Shown here: positions 35,379 through 46,292 of the stretch, piece by piece
Position numbering within the stretch: the first letter of the stretch is position 1
Layout: each line of letters starts with the position of its first letter
NCBI RefSeq assembly: GCF_009730915.1
Contig: NC_052475.1
Coordinates: 310,001 to 374,000 of the forward strand
Reading direction: 5' to 3'
DNA: 64,000 nt
Origin: Dioscorea cayenensis subsp. rotundata
Taxonomy: Eukaryota > Streptophyta > Magnoliopsida > Dioscoreales > Dioscoreaceae
Made by a program: the position numbers and the translations under genes
Notes under the pieces: generated by a model
Seen by the model: the letters and a program-made list of their open reading frames with translations, nothing else
What the model was told of the DNA's origin: nothing
Databases searched by the model: none

Positions 35379-36120
35379 ACTGAAATAGATAATTGTAATT
35401 TCCATTTCCGGAAGAGGTCTTTAGCTCAAAAATGTAATCTACATTGTGAACAAAGAATATAGAACCTTAGACCATCACTATTGACAACCTCCAAAAGTTA
35501 ATTTCATCTTTATATTCAACATTTTAACAGGCTAAGCTATCAACCACAACATCACTAACTCTAAGAATAGCCCCCATATTCAACACAGAGGCTCAATGCA
35601 TCAAGGATTTCATCTCCTATGTACCTTTTAAAACTCGCCAAGTGACTTGGACATCTTCATTCCTTAGAACCCCCACCACACCCGTGCAATCTATATACAT
35701 AGAATATAGTAAATTCCTCCAACAACATTGCTCCAACCATAGCTTGACAACGAGAAGCTGTGTAGCTAAACTAGATTCAGCAAACTCTGTTGTTGCACTT
35801 GCAATAACAATTTTGATTGAAATTAGAGTTAATAATGAGCCCTAGTCTAGTAGGAGTATCAATTCCAACCTATGAAGCATCACAATATACAGAAAAACAT
35901 TGAATATTTTGTAACATGGAAACTGATTGCTTTGTGTGAGCAACCCTTAACGAGTGCCGCAAGTGCAGAGGTTGTACAAGCAATACAATATACCCAAAGG
36001 TCGGATAGTCTAATCCATAGAGAATGAGATTACTAGTAATAACTCTTCCTCCCAAGTCTTGGTTGCCCTCTAATTTTCCTTCCAAAAGCTCCCATTTTCA
36101 CTAACAGTGTTGGCCTTCAA
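35379..36120. other. promoter piece of copy C, then decayed retroelement DNA
   Basis: 35387-35455 (CATTTCCGGAAGAGGTCTTT, AAAAATGTAATCTACATTGTG) continues the kinase promoter module. 35480-35835 may be a minus-strand LINE RNase H remnant. 35940-36040 contains GAGTGCCGCAAGTGCAGAGG and CCCAAAGGTCGGATAGTC, phrases common in plant gypsy-type LTR elements. All three calls are weak. Confidence 0.4.
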
Positions 36121-36536
36121 AGAGCATTGACTAATACAAATAATGTGATAGCTTGGAGGTTGAAGCTTAGAATTTCCAATATTCAGAGTATGTTGAACAT
36201 TGATCAAGTGAATATTGAAGTTATCCCAGGGGAGTGGAATACTTTAGATGATAAGCTTGCAACACATGCAGATCAAGACATGGCATCTCTTTGTTTCATC
36301 AGGGCCTGGATCTCCTAAGGTGGCTGATGAAATGGTTTTCAAAGAACAATTATAGTTTTGTTTAACCTTTTAGTTTTTTTTTCAATTTATAGTTTCTCCT
36401 GTTGTGTTTTCTTTCTCCTGGTTTTTCAGGTTTCTTCTGTAGTTTGTTAGTCCTTTTTGGGCTTCTTAATAAATTAGCTGCTTTGCAGCTCTTTTAAAAA
36501 TAAAAATAAAAATAAAAACAAAAACAAAAACAACTC
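36121..36536 (+). mobile_element. LINE 3' end, RNase H-bearing subfamily
   Basis: Encodes the end of an RNase H-like domain (VIPGEWNTLDDKLATHADQ..., compare IPKEWSRPASKLA near 27490) with stop at 36316-36318. The 3'UTR ends in the hairpin AGCTGC-TTT-GCAGCT (36476-36490) and an AAAAAT-repeat tail. Confidence 0.78.
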
Positions 36537-36539
36537 CCC

Positions 36540-36672
36540 TAAAGACTTAGAGAAAAAGGCTTTTAAAGTGTTTTGACAATTTCCTACACGCCTCTTGTTT
36601 TTTTTTCTTTACAATGTGTCATGTTCAATTTTTTATTTTAATAAAACTGTAGTTTATCTACATTTATTCAAA
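36540..36672 (+). mobile_element. short LINE 3' end
   Basis: Ends with AATAAAA, hairpin TGTAG-TTTAT-CTACA (36648-36662) and an A run. Both stem sides carry the same G-to-A/C-to-T change relative to GTGG/CCAC, a compensatory pair. Confidence 0.78.
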
Positions 36673-36689
36673 AAAAAAATTTCCACGGC

Positions 36690-36954
36690 AAAGTGAATAC
36701 TGCATTTTTTTCACAATGAGCTTGACTATCATGCTACATTGGAGATTTTGTTCATTTAATCAGGTTGGCTACAAGTCAATAACAATTAATGGAAATGTTG
36801 CGTCACATCAACAATTGTCTTCTTCCGGGGGCACCCACACGTACTCATTTTCCACAAGAATTAATTTGTTAGATTTGAATCAATCTCACAGCTAATCTTC
36901 CTGCAATTCTCATCGATTCCAAGTCACCCACAATCATCATCAATCCAACCAAAC
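36690..36954 (+). promoter_or_regulatory. proximal promoter and 5'UTR of receptor kinase C
   Basis: TTGGC-TACAA-GTCAA at 36765-36779 is the W-box inverted repeat with the left core mutated, 190 bp before the ATG. The 5'UTR phrases CTGCAATTCTCATCGATTCC and CACAATCATCATC follow. Confidence 0.6.
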
Positions 36955-39440
36955 ATGCTTCTCTTCATGTTCTTTCTTATCCTACAAACGCCAGACTTTC
37001 AATCAGCAGCAGCAGCGCCACCACCACCAGCAATAGCAGCACCACTATCACCACCGGAAGCACCAGCAGCACCCACAACAGCACCACCACCAAAAGCACC
37101 AGCAGTACGACCACCACCACCACCAAAAGCAGCAGCACCACCACCACCACCACCGCCAGAATCCAATTGCCAAATTAACTTTGACTCCACACTCTCTACA
37201 AGCTCCTCATGGCCCTCCCCTTCCGGCAGCTTCGCCTTCGGTTTCTACCCGGAAGGCAGTGGCGCATTGAAAGTCGGAATACAGTTCATAGTGCCATCCA
37301 ACAAGACAACAGTAATCTGGACATCAAACAGAGATGGTTCACCAGTCTCTGAAAATGCCACCTTAAAGTTTGGAGAAGGAGGTCTCAAACTCCTCCGGGC
37401 AACCTCACAAGGAAAAGACCAATATGTTTCCGATTTGGATCAATCATCTTCTTCTTCTGTATACTGTGCTTCCATGCTGGACTCTGGCAACTTCGTCATC
37501 TATGACTCCAGCAGCTCTGTTATATGGCAAACATTTGACTACCCAACTGACACACTAATGGTAGGCCAGTTGCTGCGCAACGAAACTGAACTCATCTCAA
37601 GCGTCTCTGAAATGAATCATTCCAGTGGGAGGTTTCGGCTTCGAATGCAAACCAATGGAAACCTGATCATGTGTCCTGTGGGTATTGATTATACTGCTGA
37701 CTATGCCTACTGGGATTCAAACACATACTTGGGGCCATACTTGTACCTGAGCTTATCCGAAGATGGAATCCTCTTCCTTACAGATAACAATCAATCACAG
37801 CGTCGAAATTTAACACGAGGTGACCAGAGCTACAACACAAATACCGTTCATCTTGCGAGGCTTGAACCAAATGGAATGCTGCATGTATATATGCCTATGA
37901 TTTATTGGGGAACACCTCTAATGTTTTGGATACACGACCAAATGATGAGTGCAAAGTGAATGGCATATGTGGGTTCAACAGTTACTGCGCTTTCTCTGGA
38001 GGAAAACAGGTGTGCTCGTGTTTTTCTAATTTTGATTATATCGATGCTGAGGATACTCAAGCAGGGTGCAAAAGCAACTTCACTTATAAGTCATGCATCA
38101 AAGTTGGTGATAATGATGCATACTATAACACCATGGATGATCTGGAGAATGTCCAGTGGTTGAAACAGCATCTATCTGCCAAGCAAACATTTACAGCAAG
38201 CAAAAATGATTGTAGACAATCATGCTTGGATGATTGCCTCTGTGACGCTGCAATATACAATGGAAATGATAATAGTTGCTCCAAACAATCATTCCCTTTG
38301 AATTATGGAAAGGAAAACACAAGCACAAGTAATCCAACTTCAACCTTCATCAAGCGAACTGAACGCAGAGACATTGATGTTGTTCCTAGAGTCAAGAAAG
38401 AGTTGACTGGTGGACCTCTGATAGTGTTCGTAGGTGTTGTTTCTGGGTTGATCATCTTCATCCTCATCTTTGTTTTCGTCATATTCAAGTGTCAATCAGG
38501 AAGGTACAGATTGATATGGAGAAGCAAGGAGCTGTCGTTTTTTGATGAGATTGCACCAAGATCTTTCTCTTACTCTGAGTTATATGAGGCTACCGAAGGT
38601 TTCAAGGAAGAGGTAGGGAAGGGAGCCTTTGGTACTGTGTTCAGAGGCACCTTACCGAGCACCGGGAAGTCGGTGGCTGTGAAGAGACTTGAGAAGGTGG
38701 TGGAAGAAGGTGAAAGAGAGTTCCAAACAGAGATGAAGGCAATTGGAAGAACACACCATAGAAATCTAGTCCGACTACTCGGCTTCTGCAATGAAGGCTC
38801 CAACAGACTTTTAGTGTATGAGTTCATGAGCAATGGATCACTGGCTGACCTCATCTTCAAGCCTGATCATCCAAACAGGCCTCCTTGGAGGGACAGGTTG
38901 AGAATTGCATTGGATGTGGCCAGAGGGATTCATTATCTGCATGAGGAGTGTGAAACGCACATCATCCACTGCGACATAAAACCGCAGAACATTCTAATGG
39001 ATGAGAACTGGACCGCAAAGATATCGGATTTCGGGCTGGCCAAGCTATTGATGCCTACTCAAACAAGAACTTTCACTGGCATCAGAGGAACAAGAGGGTA
39101 TCTAGCGCCGGATTGGCACCAGAACTTACCTATAACTGTGAAGACAGATGTTTATAGTTTCGGTATTGTGCTGCTAGAGATCTTGTGTTGCAGAAGGAAC
39201 ATGGATTTGGAGGCTGAGGTAGATGAAATCATACTTTCACAATGGGTTTACAATTGTTGTATAGCAGGGGAATTAGAGAAGCTGGTGCTGAATGAAGAAG
39301 TAGACATGGTGGAGTTTGAGAGAGTGGTGAAAGTGGCGCTCAGGTGCATCCAAACTGATCCAACTCAACGTCTTTCTATGAAGAATGTGATCATAATGCT
39401 TGAGGGGCTTGTAGAAATCTCCTCCCCTCCACATCCATAG
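36955..39440 (+). pseudogene. G-type lectin receptor-like kinase copy C, 2-nt frameshift, Pro/Ala-rich insert
   Basis: Full-length family member of about 828 codons, broken by one TA insertion in a TATATA run near 37887. The first frame gives 334 residues: signal peptide (1-17), a Pro/Ala-rich stretch (18-68), then B-lectin, ending at a stop at 37957-37959. The second frame (to 39440) supplies the Cys-rich region, transmembrane helix (about 38410-38485) and complete non-RD kinase (GKGAFG near 38615, HCDIKPQN near 38968, DFG near 39030). Conserved positions have drifted: APE reads APD, VALWC reads VALRC, and the RPSM motif reads RLSM. The first frame alone could give a secreted lectin-domain protein. 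The insert replaces a short PPPP in copy A and is rich in AP, SP and TA/TT residues typical of plant O-glycosylated stalks. Confidence 0.93.
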
Positions 39441-39800
39441 CTACTTACTCAATTTTCCTTATAATTAATTAGCCGTTTGTGTTTTGTATCACCATAAGTA
39501 GCCTTAATAGAAGTTATTGTGTCGTATCAGTTACCAGAATGAACCACTTATCATGTTTCCTCTACTGCACAACAAGAAAATAAATTATTGTAGGTTATTT
39601 ATATGAATGTTGTCTTTTGTAAGCTAACATAATCATCCAAAATGGTTAACAAGCTCACTATCATTAATGAATCTCTTTATCAGTAACTCCAAACTGGACG
39701 TCAGGTCCCCACATAGTTTCCTGTGAATTGGAAACAATGGAGGGTCAAGTCAACCCATGCATGTTACTTTTAGTATCTCTTTTAAATATACTTGTTCACT
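39441..39800 (+). other. conserved 3' flank of copy C
   Basis: TAGCTACTTACTC, GTTATTGTGTCGTATCAG and TTACCAGAATGAACCAC match the flank of A and B; 39690-39800 matches 32205-32345. Confidence 0.6.
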
Positions 39801-40639
39801 GCCCTGCAACACTTGCTTTTTGTCAGCAAAAACACCAGTGCTGATCTCTCCCTTTTTGGGACAAACGAAGTATAACAGAAGATTTAACATAAACAAAGTA
39901 GAAAGCAACAAAAACTAGAGACATAATAGTCCACCAGACATGGAACAAATAGAAACAAATATCACAATCCGACTACAATAACTCACAAGCCCGTCCAAGA
40001 GAGTAAGGATTCTTTAAGAGAGCTCTAGTGAAGTGAGACATTTGATCAAACTGGGCCACTGTTGTTGCCTGTCACGCATCACTCTGGGCTACTCAGCTCA
40101 CCCTTTGGCATCAATATAAACTCCAAACTTTTCTGTTGTGTTAGCCTTGATCTCTCCTTTTTATAACAACTCTACGTTTTACCTTAGAGACAACACATAA
40201 CTTCCCATGTCTGATAAAATGAAGCAAATGTTTTTTAACAGTAACGTACCTGCCAATTCATCAACACAACCTGACAACCATCTGCAAACCAGTTTGACTG
40301 CCATAAAACTCAGATCTTACAAAATTAATATTTCTATCATTTCAAACAAATTTAACCTTTTTCAAGGAATAGAGAGAAAATCCCTGCTAGTTGGACACAC
40401 GATTAATCAAATTATAAGGAATTAGATTGAATAAAGATGTTAGAGGTGGCATTAGGTTTTGTGATTTTTTGGAAATATATATATATATATATCTATATGC
40501 ACCCCATAAAAGATCTGCTCCAACTTTGCTCGGCCATGCCACTTGGACAGACGTCTACACCATTGATCGTCTCTTGGAAGTAACGTGATCGTTTTGTTCT
40601 AGTGTGTATTTTTTTTCTTTTTTTATTTACTTTGTGTAT
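39801..40639. other. no gene recognised; short TA run
   Basis: AT-rich with a TA run at about 40474-40491. A 72-codon open frame at 40207-40425 has no family features and is probably chance. Confidence 0.5.
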
Positions 40640-40641
40640 GT

Positions 40642-42833
40642 GTTTTTTTTTTAAATAAAGTAGATAAACCACAAATTTATTAAAAATGAAAGCAATAAAC
40701 CACACAAGTCTGAAGACAAACAGGAAACAAAAGAAGAGAAGAACAACAACTAACACAACAGAGTAGAAGCGGGACGCAGTCACCAGGGGTGAAGCACGCT
40801 TCTACAGAAGTAGACCACACAACAAAAGGAGAGAGAAAGTAGAAGGGGCAGCTGAGAAGGAGAAGTCCACCCTCTGGTGTCCGAGGTTTTTTCTAGCTAA
40901 CGATGTGGCGGATCACTCCTGAGCTGTAGGCAAGGTCGATGCGGCGGTGTGGTCTTCTGGTCTAGTACTCAAAAAGTCGAGAGAGTGCTTGAGGGTGCGA
41001 ATGGAATCTCCTGGGAAGCATTGGTCCAGGTCCCTAGCTGTGGCAATCCAAGAAAGTAACATGTCACTGATTTTGAAAATAACAGTAAAGGGGGAATGTG
41101 CCTGCATGTTAAAAATGCAGTTATTTCTTTCAAGCCAAAGATTCCAAAAAAAATAGCTCTAGAGAGAAGATCCTAGAGAAGTCGATGTTGATCATCAATG
41201 GTGGGAATCCAAGTGGTCCACACCTCATAAATAAATCTAGGAATATAAGACAATGATAGGTTTTACTGGAAAAAAACCAAACACGATTGGAAAAATCATA
41301 GTTAATTAGAAGATGGTCAACTGATTCTAAGCACCTGTAACAAAGAACGCAAGTGTCTGTCGCACATTGAATGTTACAACCTTTCTTGGCTAAATTAGGA
41401 AGAATTAGCATTTTTTTCCCATGCAAGCCAACAGAAGAGGGTAATTTTGCTAAGGCAACCTATTTTCCAAAAATTGTGATAGAGGGGACTACGAGTACCT
41501 CCGTCCACTAAGAATTGATAAAAGGATTTTATCGAGATGATCCTTTTGCCTTCAAGTTTCCAGATTCTCACATCATCTTGCTCATCAAGATGTTCTAGAA
41601 TAGCAGAAAGAAGAGGCGAAATATTTGCTAGAATAGCTTAACAGAAAATTCTTTGTGGAGAGTGAATTTCATAGAGGAGGTCTCTTACGGAAGACCAAGG
41701 AAAGATGTAATCATTATAGAGATCCGGCCAAATGTCTTTAGAAGTTTGACCATGTAACCAATTATCATGCCAGAAAAGAGTGGAAGCACCATTCTTGACT
41801 ATCTTAGAGGAGCAAAATCTGAAGAAAGGCAAGATGGGTGTGATTCATGCCAAGAAGAAAGATTTGTTTCTAGGAGGCGTGTGGTATAGGGGTTCGAAAG
41901 ACCCTCTATTTAAGTAGTTAAAGTTGATGACTTTAAGCCAACGATTATTCTTGTTAGTAATAATCTTCCACCACCATTTTCCTAGAAGGGCTTTGTTGAA
42001 ATCTAGGATGTTGAGGATACCCCAACCACCCATCTTGCAAGGCCTGCAAATCCTACTCAAGAAACTAGTCGAATTCCTTTGGGTCCCAAATCAAGTCCTT
42101 TCTTGAGGAAGTCTCGATGAATCCTATCTATCTCTTTGGACACCCAGACTGGTAATTTAAAAACTGACATCTAGTAGGTAGGGATGGAAGACAGGACTGA
42201 GTTTAGAAGAGTGAGTCTTCCTCCTGGAGATAAATAATTGGCTTTCCAGGAAGTTAGCCTAGATCGGACCACTAAGATGAGCTTTAACCAATCTTGTCGT
42301 CTTGGTCTTCTTCTTGAAATTGGTACACCCAAATAGGTTAAGGGAAGGCAGTCCCTTGAACAGTTAAGCAATTCATATGCGTTCGCATTAGTTGAAAGCC
42401 AAAATTAGTGGAATACAAGCATACTGCAGGTGGATAATCAAATCGTCCGCATACTACAGGTGGATAATCTTTTCTTGTTGGCCTATAAGAACTCCTAGCA
42501 AGACTTTGGAGCTAAGCGCATGGGTGAGCATGGCACTTAAGGTGTCTACTGCTAGGGCAAAGAGCGAGGGTGATATGGGATCCCTTTGGTGAAGGCCCCG
42601 CTTTGATTTGATATATCCATGCTGACAGCCATTAATTAGAATTCGATTTTTGGTAGAGGAGATAATGGGGTTTGAATCCAGGAGATCCATCGAAGGCCAA
42701 ATCCTATGGCCGCTAGGACTTCTAAAAGGAAATTCCAGTCCAAGGAATCGAAAGCTTTCACAAAATCAACTTTAAATGCAAGGCCAGGAATCAACTTTGT
42801 GTGTTTTCTTCCATAATTAGTGGATGAGCCCAT
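40642..42833 (-). mobile_element. minus-strand LINE, 5'-truncated, RT to 3' end
   Basis: On the minus strand from 42833: RT start (FKVDFVKAFDSLDW), GLHQRDPISPSLFALAVDT, a damaged YADD site near 42405-42450, YLGVPISRRRPRRQDW and LSPGGRLTLLN (42171-42371), WWWKI (41845-42060), the zinc-finger segment CVLCYRC...HLL (about 41300-41360), and the ORF2 C-terminus near 40913-41107. The 3'UTR ends in hairpin GTGG-TTTAT-CTAC (plus strand 40660-40672) and an A run (T run 40643-40652). Stops and frameshifts throughout. Confidence 0.9.
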
Positions 42834-42835
42834 TT

Positions 42836-43290
42836 ATCTGTTTTATTATTTTAAAAAAATAGATAAGTTACGTGCGTTTAAAATAAATAAAATAGAGGTA
42901 CAAGGACAACAGATGAACAAAGAGAACATAGAGAATAGCGGGCCCACTAGAATTGGACACCAAACAAGAAAACTACAACAACAAAAACAACTGAAGAAGT
43001 AGCAAGATAGAAGAATAGGAGAAAATCCTGGGGTCTCCAGGAAGTGAGAAGGCCTCCATAGCTGATTGATGCCTCTTTATGGACTGTCTATAACTATAAT
43101 GCAGACTAGGAACTCGAAGCCACGCTTAGCAATCGTAGCTAAGTCTTCCAACTTGGCTTTCTTAGAGTTTAGGGCTTCAATGGAGTAAGACCTTTTCTTC
43201 CTAATTTGGTTTGATTTGGACTCGAGCCTGTTAGAATGGGTTGGTTTGGGCTCATACCCATTTGATTGCGTAGCAATGGACATTATTGTT
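42836..43290 (-). mobile_element. second minus-strand LINE 3' end
   Basis: A 3'UTR and ORF2 C-terminus (43283 to stop at 43077, with IAKRGFEFLV resembling other LINE C-termini) directly behind the previous LINE. The terminal hairpin near 42845-42875 is degenerate. A LINE appears to have landed at, or next to, the truncated 5' end of another. Confidence 0.65.
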
Positions 43291-43340
43291 TTATATTATA
43301 TTTATCTTTTATTTTTAATTAATTAGTGGTTTATCCACTT

Positions 43341-43382
<42 letters not shown>
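43291..43382 (+). mobile_element. LINE terminal hairpin with TA-repeat tail
   Basis: TTAATTAATT then AGTGG-TTTAT-CCACT (43325-43339), followed not by A but by a TA run (43345-43381). Only the extreme 3' end is present. Confidence 0.65.
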
Positions 43383-43383
<1 letters not shown>

Positions 43384-43829
43384 GTATAGCCATGTAAATA
43401 TGTAATAGCATGCAAAGGGTTTTTTTTTTCTTAGATTTATAAAGGGTTTATATATAAATATGGGTATAAACATAATTTTTAATTTTTCTCAAGATATTTT
43501 ATATATAATATTTTAAAAAAATTAATTAGAAAAAAACCACCCTTGAAATAGCAGTTGATATTTCATTCAATTCCAACTCATAACTTAGTCCCCAGTTCTC
43601 AAAAAAAAATATATAAATATTATAAAAGAGTTTAATTTGTTCCAAAGTGGGACTTGAGTATTTTATCTCAAATTACCATACCAAATCCCACTCTATAAAG
43701 TAAATCATTTCCTAGTTGCGCGGTTTCACTTCCTTGGAAAAAATCCTCTTGCAATATTGTTCATCTACTGTTCCCGAGCTTAGGTACTATTCACAAAACT
43801 GTTCAAATATGTCCCAAGTGGATCTCCCT
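43383..43829. other. no recognisable feature
   Basis: AT-rich intergenic DNA. Confidence 0.5.
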
Positions 43830-44072
43830 TAGGAGGAGTCATATCTCTTCCCTCCAGTTTGCATGGTAATGAGGACTTGTTAATTTGGTATAGTTCCCGC
43901 AAATCTTCTGAGCTTACACGTGATGGACATTCATTGCCCCATATGGTGACTAGCTAAATTGATAAGTCTCTAGAGAGTCAATAAGCACCATAACTAGCGC
44001 AACTCTATACATGTATGTTTCTTGACAAACCCTTAAATGGAAGGTGCTTGTCGCTTATTGTAAAAAAAATGA
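43830..44072 (+). mobile_element. SINE relic
   Basis: CCCTCCAGTTTGCATGG, CACCATAACTAGCGCAAC, GTGCTTGTCGCTTATTG and a terminal A run match the 3' body of the SINE at 31178-31434. The tRNA-like head is not recognisable. Confidence 0.6.
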
Positions 44073-44600
44073 AATTAATTGATAGTAAGTCTGCTCAAAA
44101 AGATCAACAACCTAAATAAAGAAAAGGAAAGGTGCCTAGCTTAGCTTAATATTAAGAATGGGGCCAATTTCCCTAAAATCCTTTTTGTTGCACAGATCAC
44201 AGATCTACCCAAATTAGGGGTTTGACCAATGAAAACATTATAGATATTCAAGCAAAGTTTAGAATTTATGTACACAAATATGAAGACTCAAGCAATAATG
44301 ATCGAATCATTAGCACAAAAAAAGCAATTGAAATCCATAAACAAACTAGTGTCAACATGAGCATAGTGTATGATTCAAGGGGTTACTAAGATTGAAAAGT
44401 AAAAAGAAATCAAATCCACTTGTCTCACTCCCTTGTTAACCTTTATCCATATCCTAAGTTGACCATTAATCAAGAAGAAAACAATAGTCGACCTAATACA
44501 TGCTTTGATCTAAGAAATATCCAAATAGCAAAAAAAAAAAAAATCATTTTTTTTTCAAGAGTAACAAAAATAATATTCCATTCAAAAGTGTCATATACTT
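44073..44600. other. no recognisable feature
   Basis: AT-rich, with an A/T homopolymer palindrome near 44530-44560. No gene. Confidence 0.5.
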
Positions 44601-44602
44601 CT

Positions 44603-45195
44603 TTTTGAAAAAGTGGATAAACCACATGCATTAAAAGAAAGAGCAATAAAAAGCAGGTCCACGGAAATGAAAAGTCGACAAAGTACAAAGGAAACACAAA
44701 AAGAAATACAAACACCAAAAGAGAAACAAAACAAAACAAACAAAGATAAAGAGATCCCCAGGAGCCTAAGAACCCCAACTTGCGAGCAAAGCAAAGGGGT
44801 TCGCTCCCTACTCTCTCACTACTTTGCTAGCACCTCATCGCCTGAATCTATACGCTGACCGAGGAAGACCAGACTGCATTTAGCTATTGCAACAAGCCCT
44901 TCCAATCTAATTCTCTTTGCTTCTAGAGCTGTGGCCACCCATGATAGAAACATGTAAATGATTTTGAAAATCACAACAGAATAATCACAATAAATATTAT
45001 TTAATATGCGTGCATTTCTTTCTAGCCAAATGTTCCATGTAATAGCCCTAATGATGAGATCCCTAGCTTCGCTAACTGCACTAGATAGCCAGGGTCTCCA
45101 CTGTTCCCACATGCTTTGTAAAGTCAGTGGGGGATCAGGTAGATGAAAAATCTGAGTAAAAAATTCCAGATGCCCAAATTAATATTATAGCAGTA
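44603..45195 (-). mobile_element. minus-strand LINE 3' fragment
   Basis: Minus-strand open frame 45112-44819 carries ITWNIWLERNARILN, the conserved ORF2 C-terminal motif, then a 3'UTR and the terminal hairpin GTGG-TTTAT-CCAC (plus strand 44613-44625). The tail is short. 5'-truncated at about 45195. Confidence 0.85.
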
Positions 45196-45480
45196 CTTAA
45201 ACTTGCCAAACCTCACGATTCCTATTTCAAATAAATTTAGACTCACCAAGATACAATGTGGCCAAGTTCCATAATATTCTTAGCTTTCCTCAAATTATGG
45301 CATCAATATGAATCTCACCCAATTTCAGCACATTTATATTCCAGGTTAGTCTTACAAGATTATGAATATCTTTCAAACTACACATCCAATTGTAGAAATA
45401 TTTTACATACAAGTAGCTAAGACCATATTGAACAAGTTCTCTATAATGCACTTTGGCTAAATCTTCATCTAGAATCATGA
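45196..45480. other. unassigned DNA
   Basis: A 66-codon minus-strand frame (45490-45290) is open but matches no family I know. Confidence 0.3.
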
Positions 45481-45965
45481 AAAATACCATTTAATATTCA
45501 AGTCCTGCACAACAGTAATATCCGGAGTAGACCTAATTATAAGAGAATATATCTTAGGATACACACTAATAAATTCAAAATTTTGCAGGTAGATAGCTAT
45601 GGATAATTTCACGTTTCTCTAGTTTTAAAATCCCCCAAATTCTATATCTATAGTCTCTGAATTTGGACAAAATTTCAGGCAGCTCAAATCAAAATCTCGA
45701 AAGTCACAATTCTTATGCTTCAATATACAACCATACAAGAGCTCAACTCTAATCATTTTTTTTTTCTAATCATCATATTGAAAATTTCAAAATCCTTTTA
45801 TTCTCCTCATATCAAATGGCCAAGTCAAATAAAATCAAATACAATACAATCCTACAAGATCCAATCACAAATTCCAACCAAAGTAAGAGTTTTGACATGC
45901 AACTTCCGACAACGAAAACAAAAGAAAAAAATGGCATCTACAAGAATATAGCGACAACCAATCCT
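45481..45965 (-). mobile_element. possible fragment of the solo-LTR family
   Basis: GGATACACAC...AATTCAAAATTTTGCAGGTAG and the phrases after it resemble LTR B near 15800-15900. No ends seen. Confidence 0.35.
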
Positions 45966-46274
45966 TTTCTAGCCCCATAAAGTCTTAACATTATCAATCA
46001 ACAAGATTATGGAAGTCTAAGAAAATTAATGCAGGGAGGTAACTAATACACATGCTAATTAATTACCAACAGTCCATGACCACCAAAATTTTCTTTACTA
46101 AGAATAAAGAGGGTCACTAGTAGACATCCCTCGAATGGTGCTAAAAACACCAAGTCAGTAACAAAAGACTAATCAAGAACAAGTTCAAGGATACAAATCA
46201 AAGCTATAGGTTAGGTCAAAACTGGAACTAAACTTTCTATCGGACACAATAATATCATCAAAATTTTACTAAAT

Positions 46275-46285
46275 CTTTGATACCA
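46275..46285 (-). other. retrotransposon primer-binding site
   Basis: On the minus strand TGGTATCAAAG follows the end of LTR D after a 7-nt spacer. It matches the initiator-methionine tRNA site TGGTATCAGAG except one base. This fixes the transcription direction of the whole LTR family. Confidence 0.7.
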
Positions 46286-46292
46286 CTAAATT

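Noticed and set aside
36999..37190. Minus-strand Gly/Ala-rich protein
   Set aside because: It is the complement of the CCA/GCA repeats that encode the Pro/Ala stalk of copy C.
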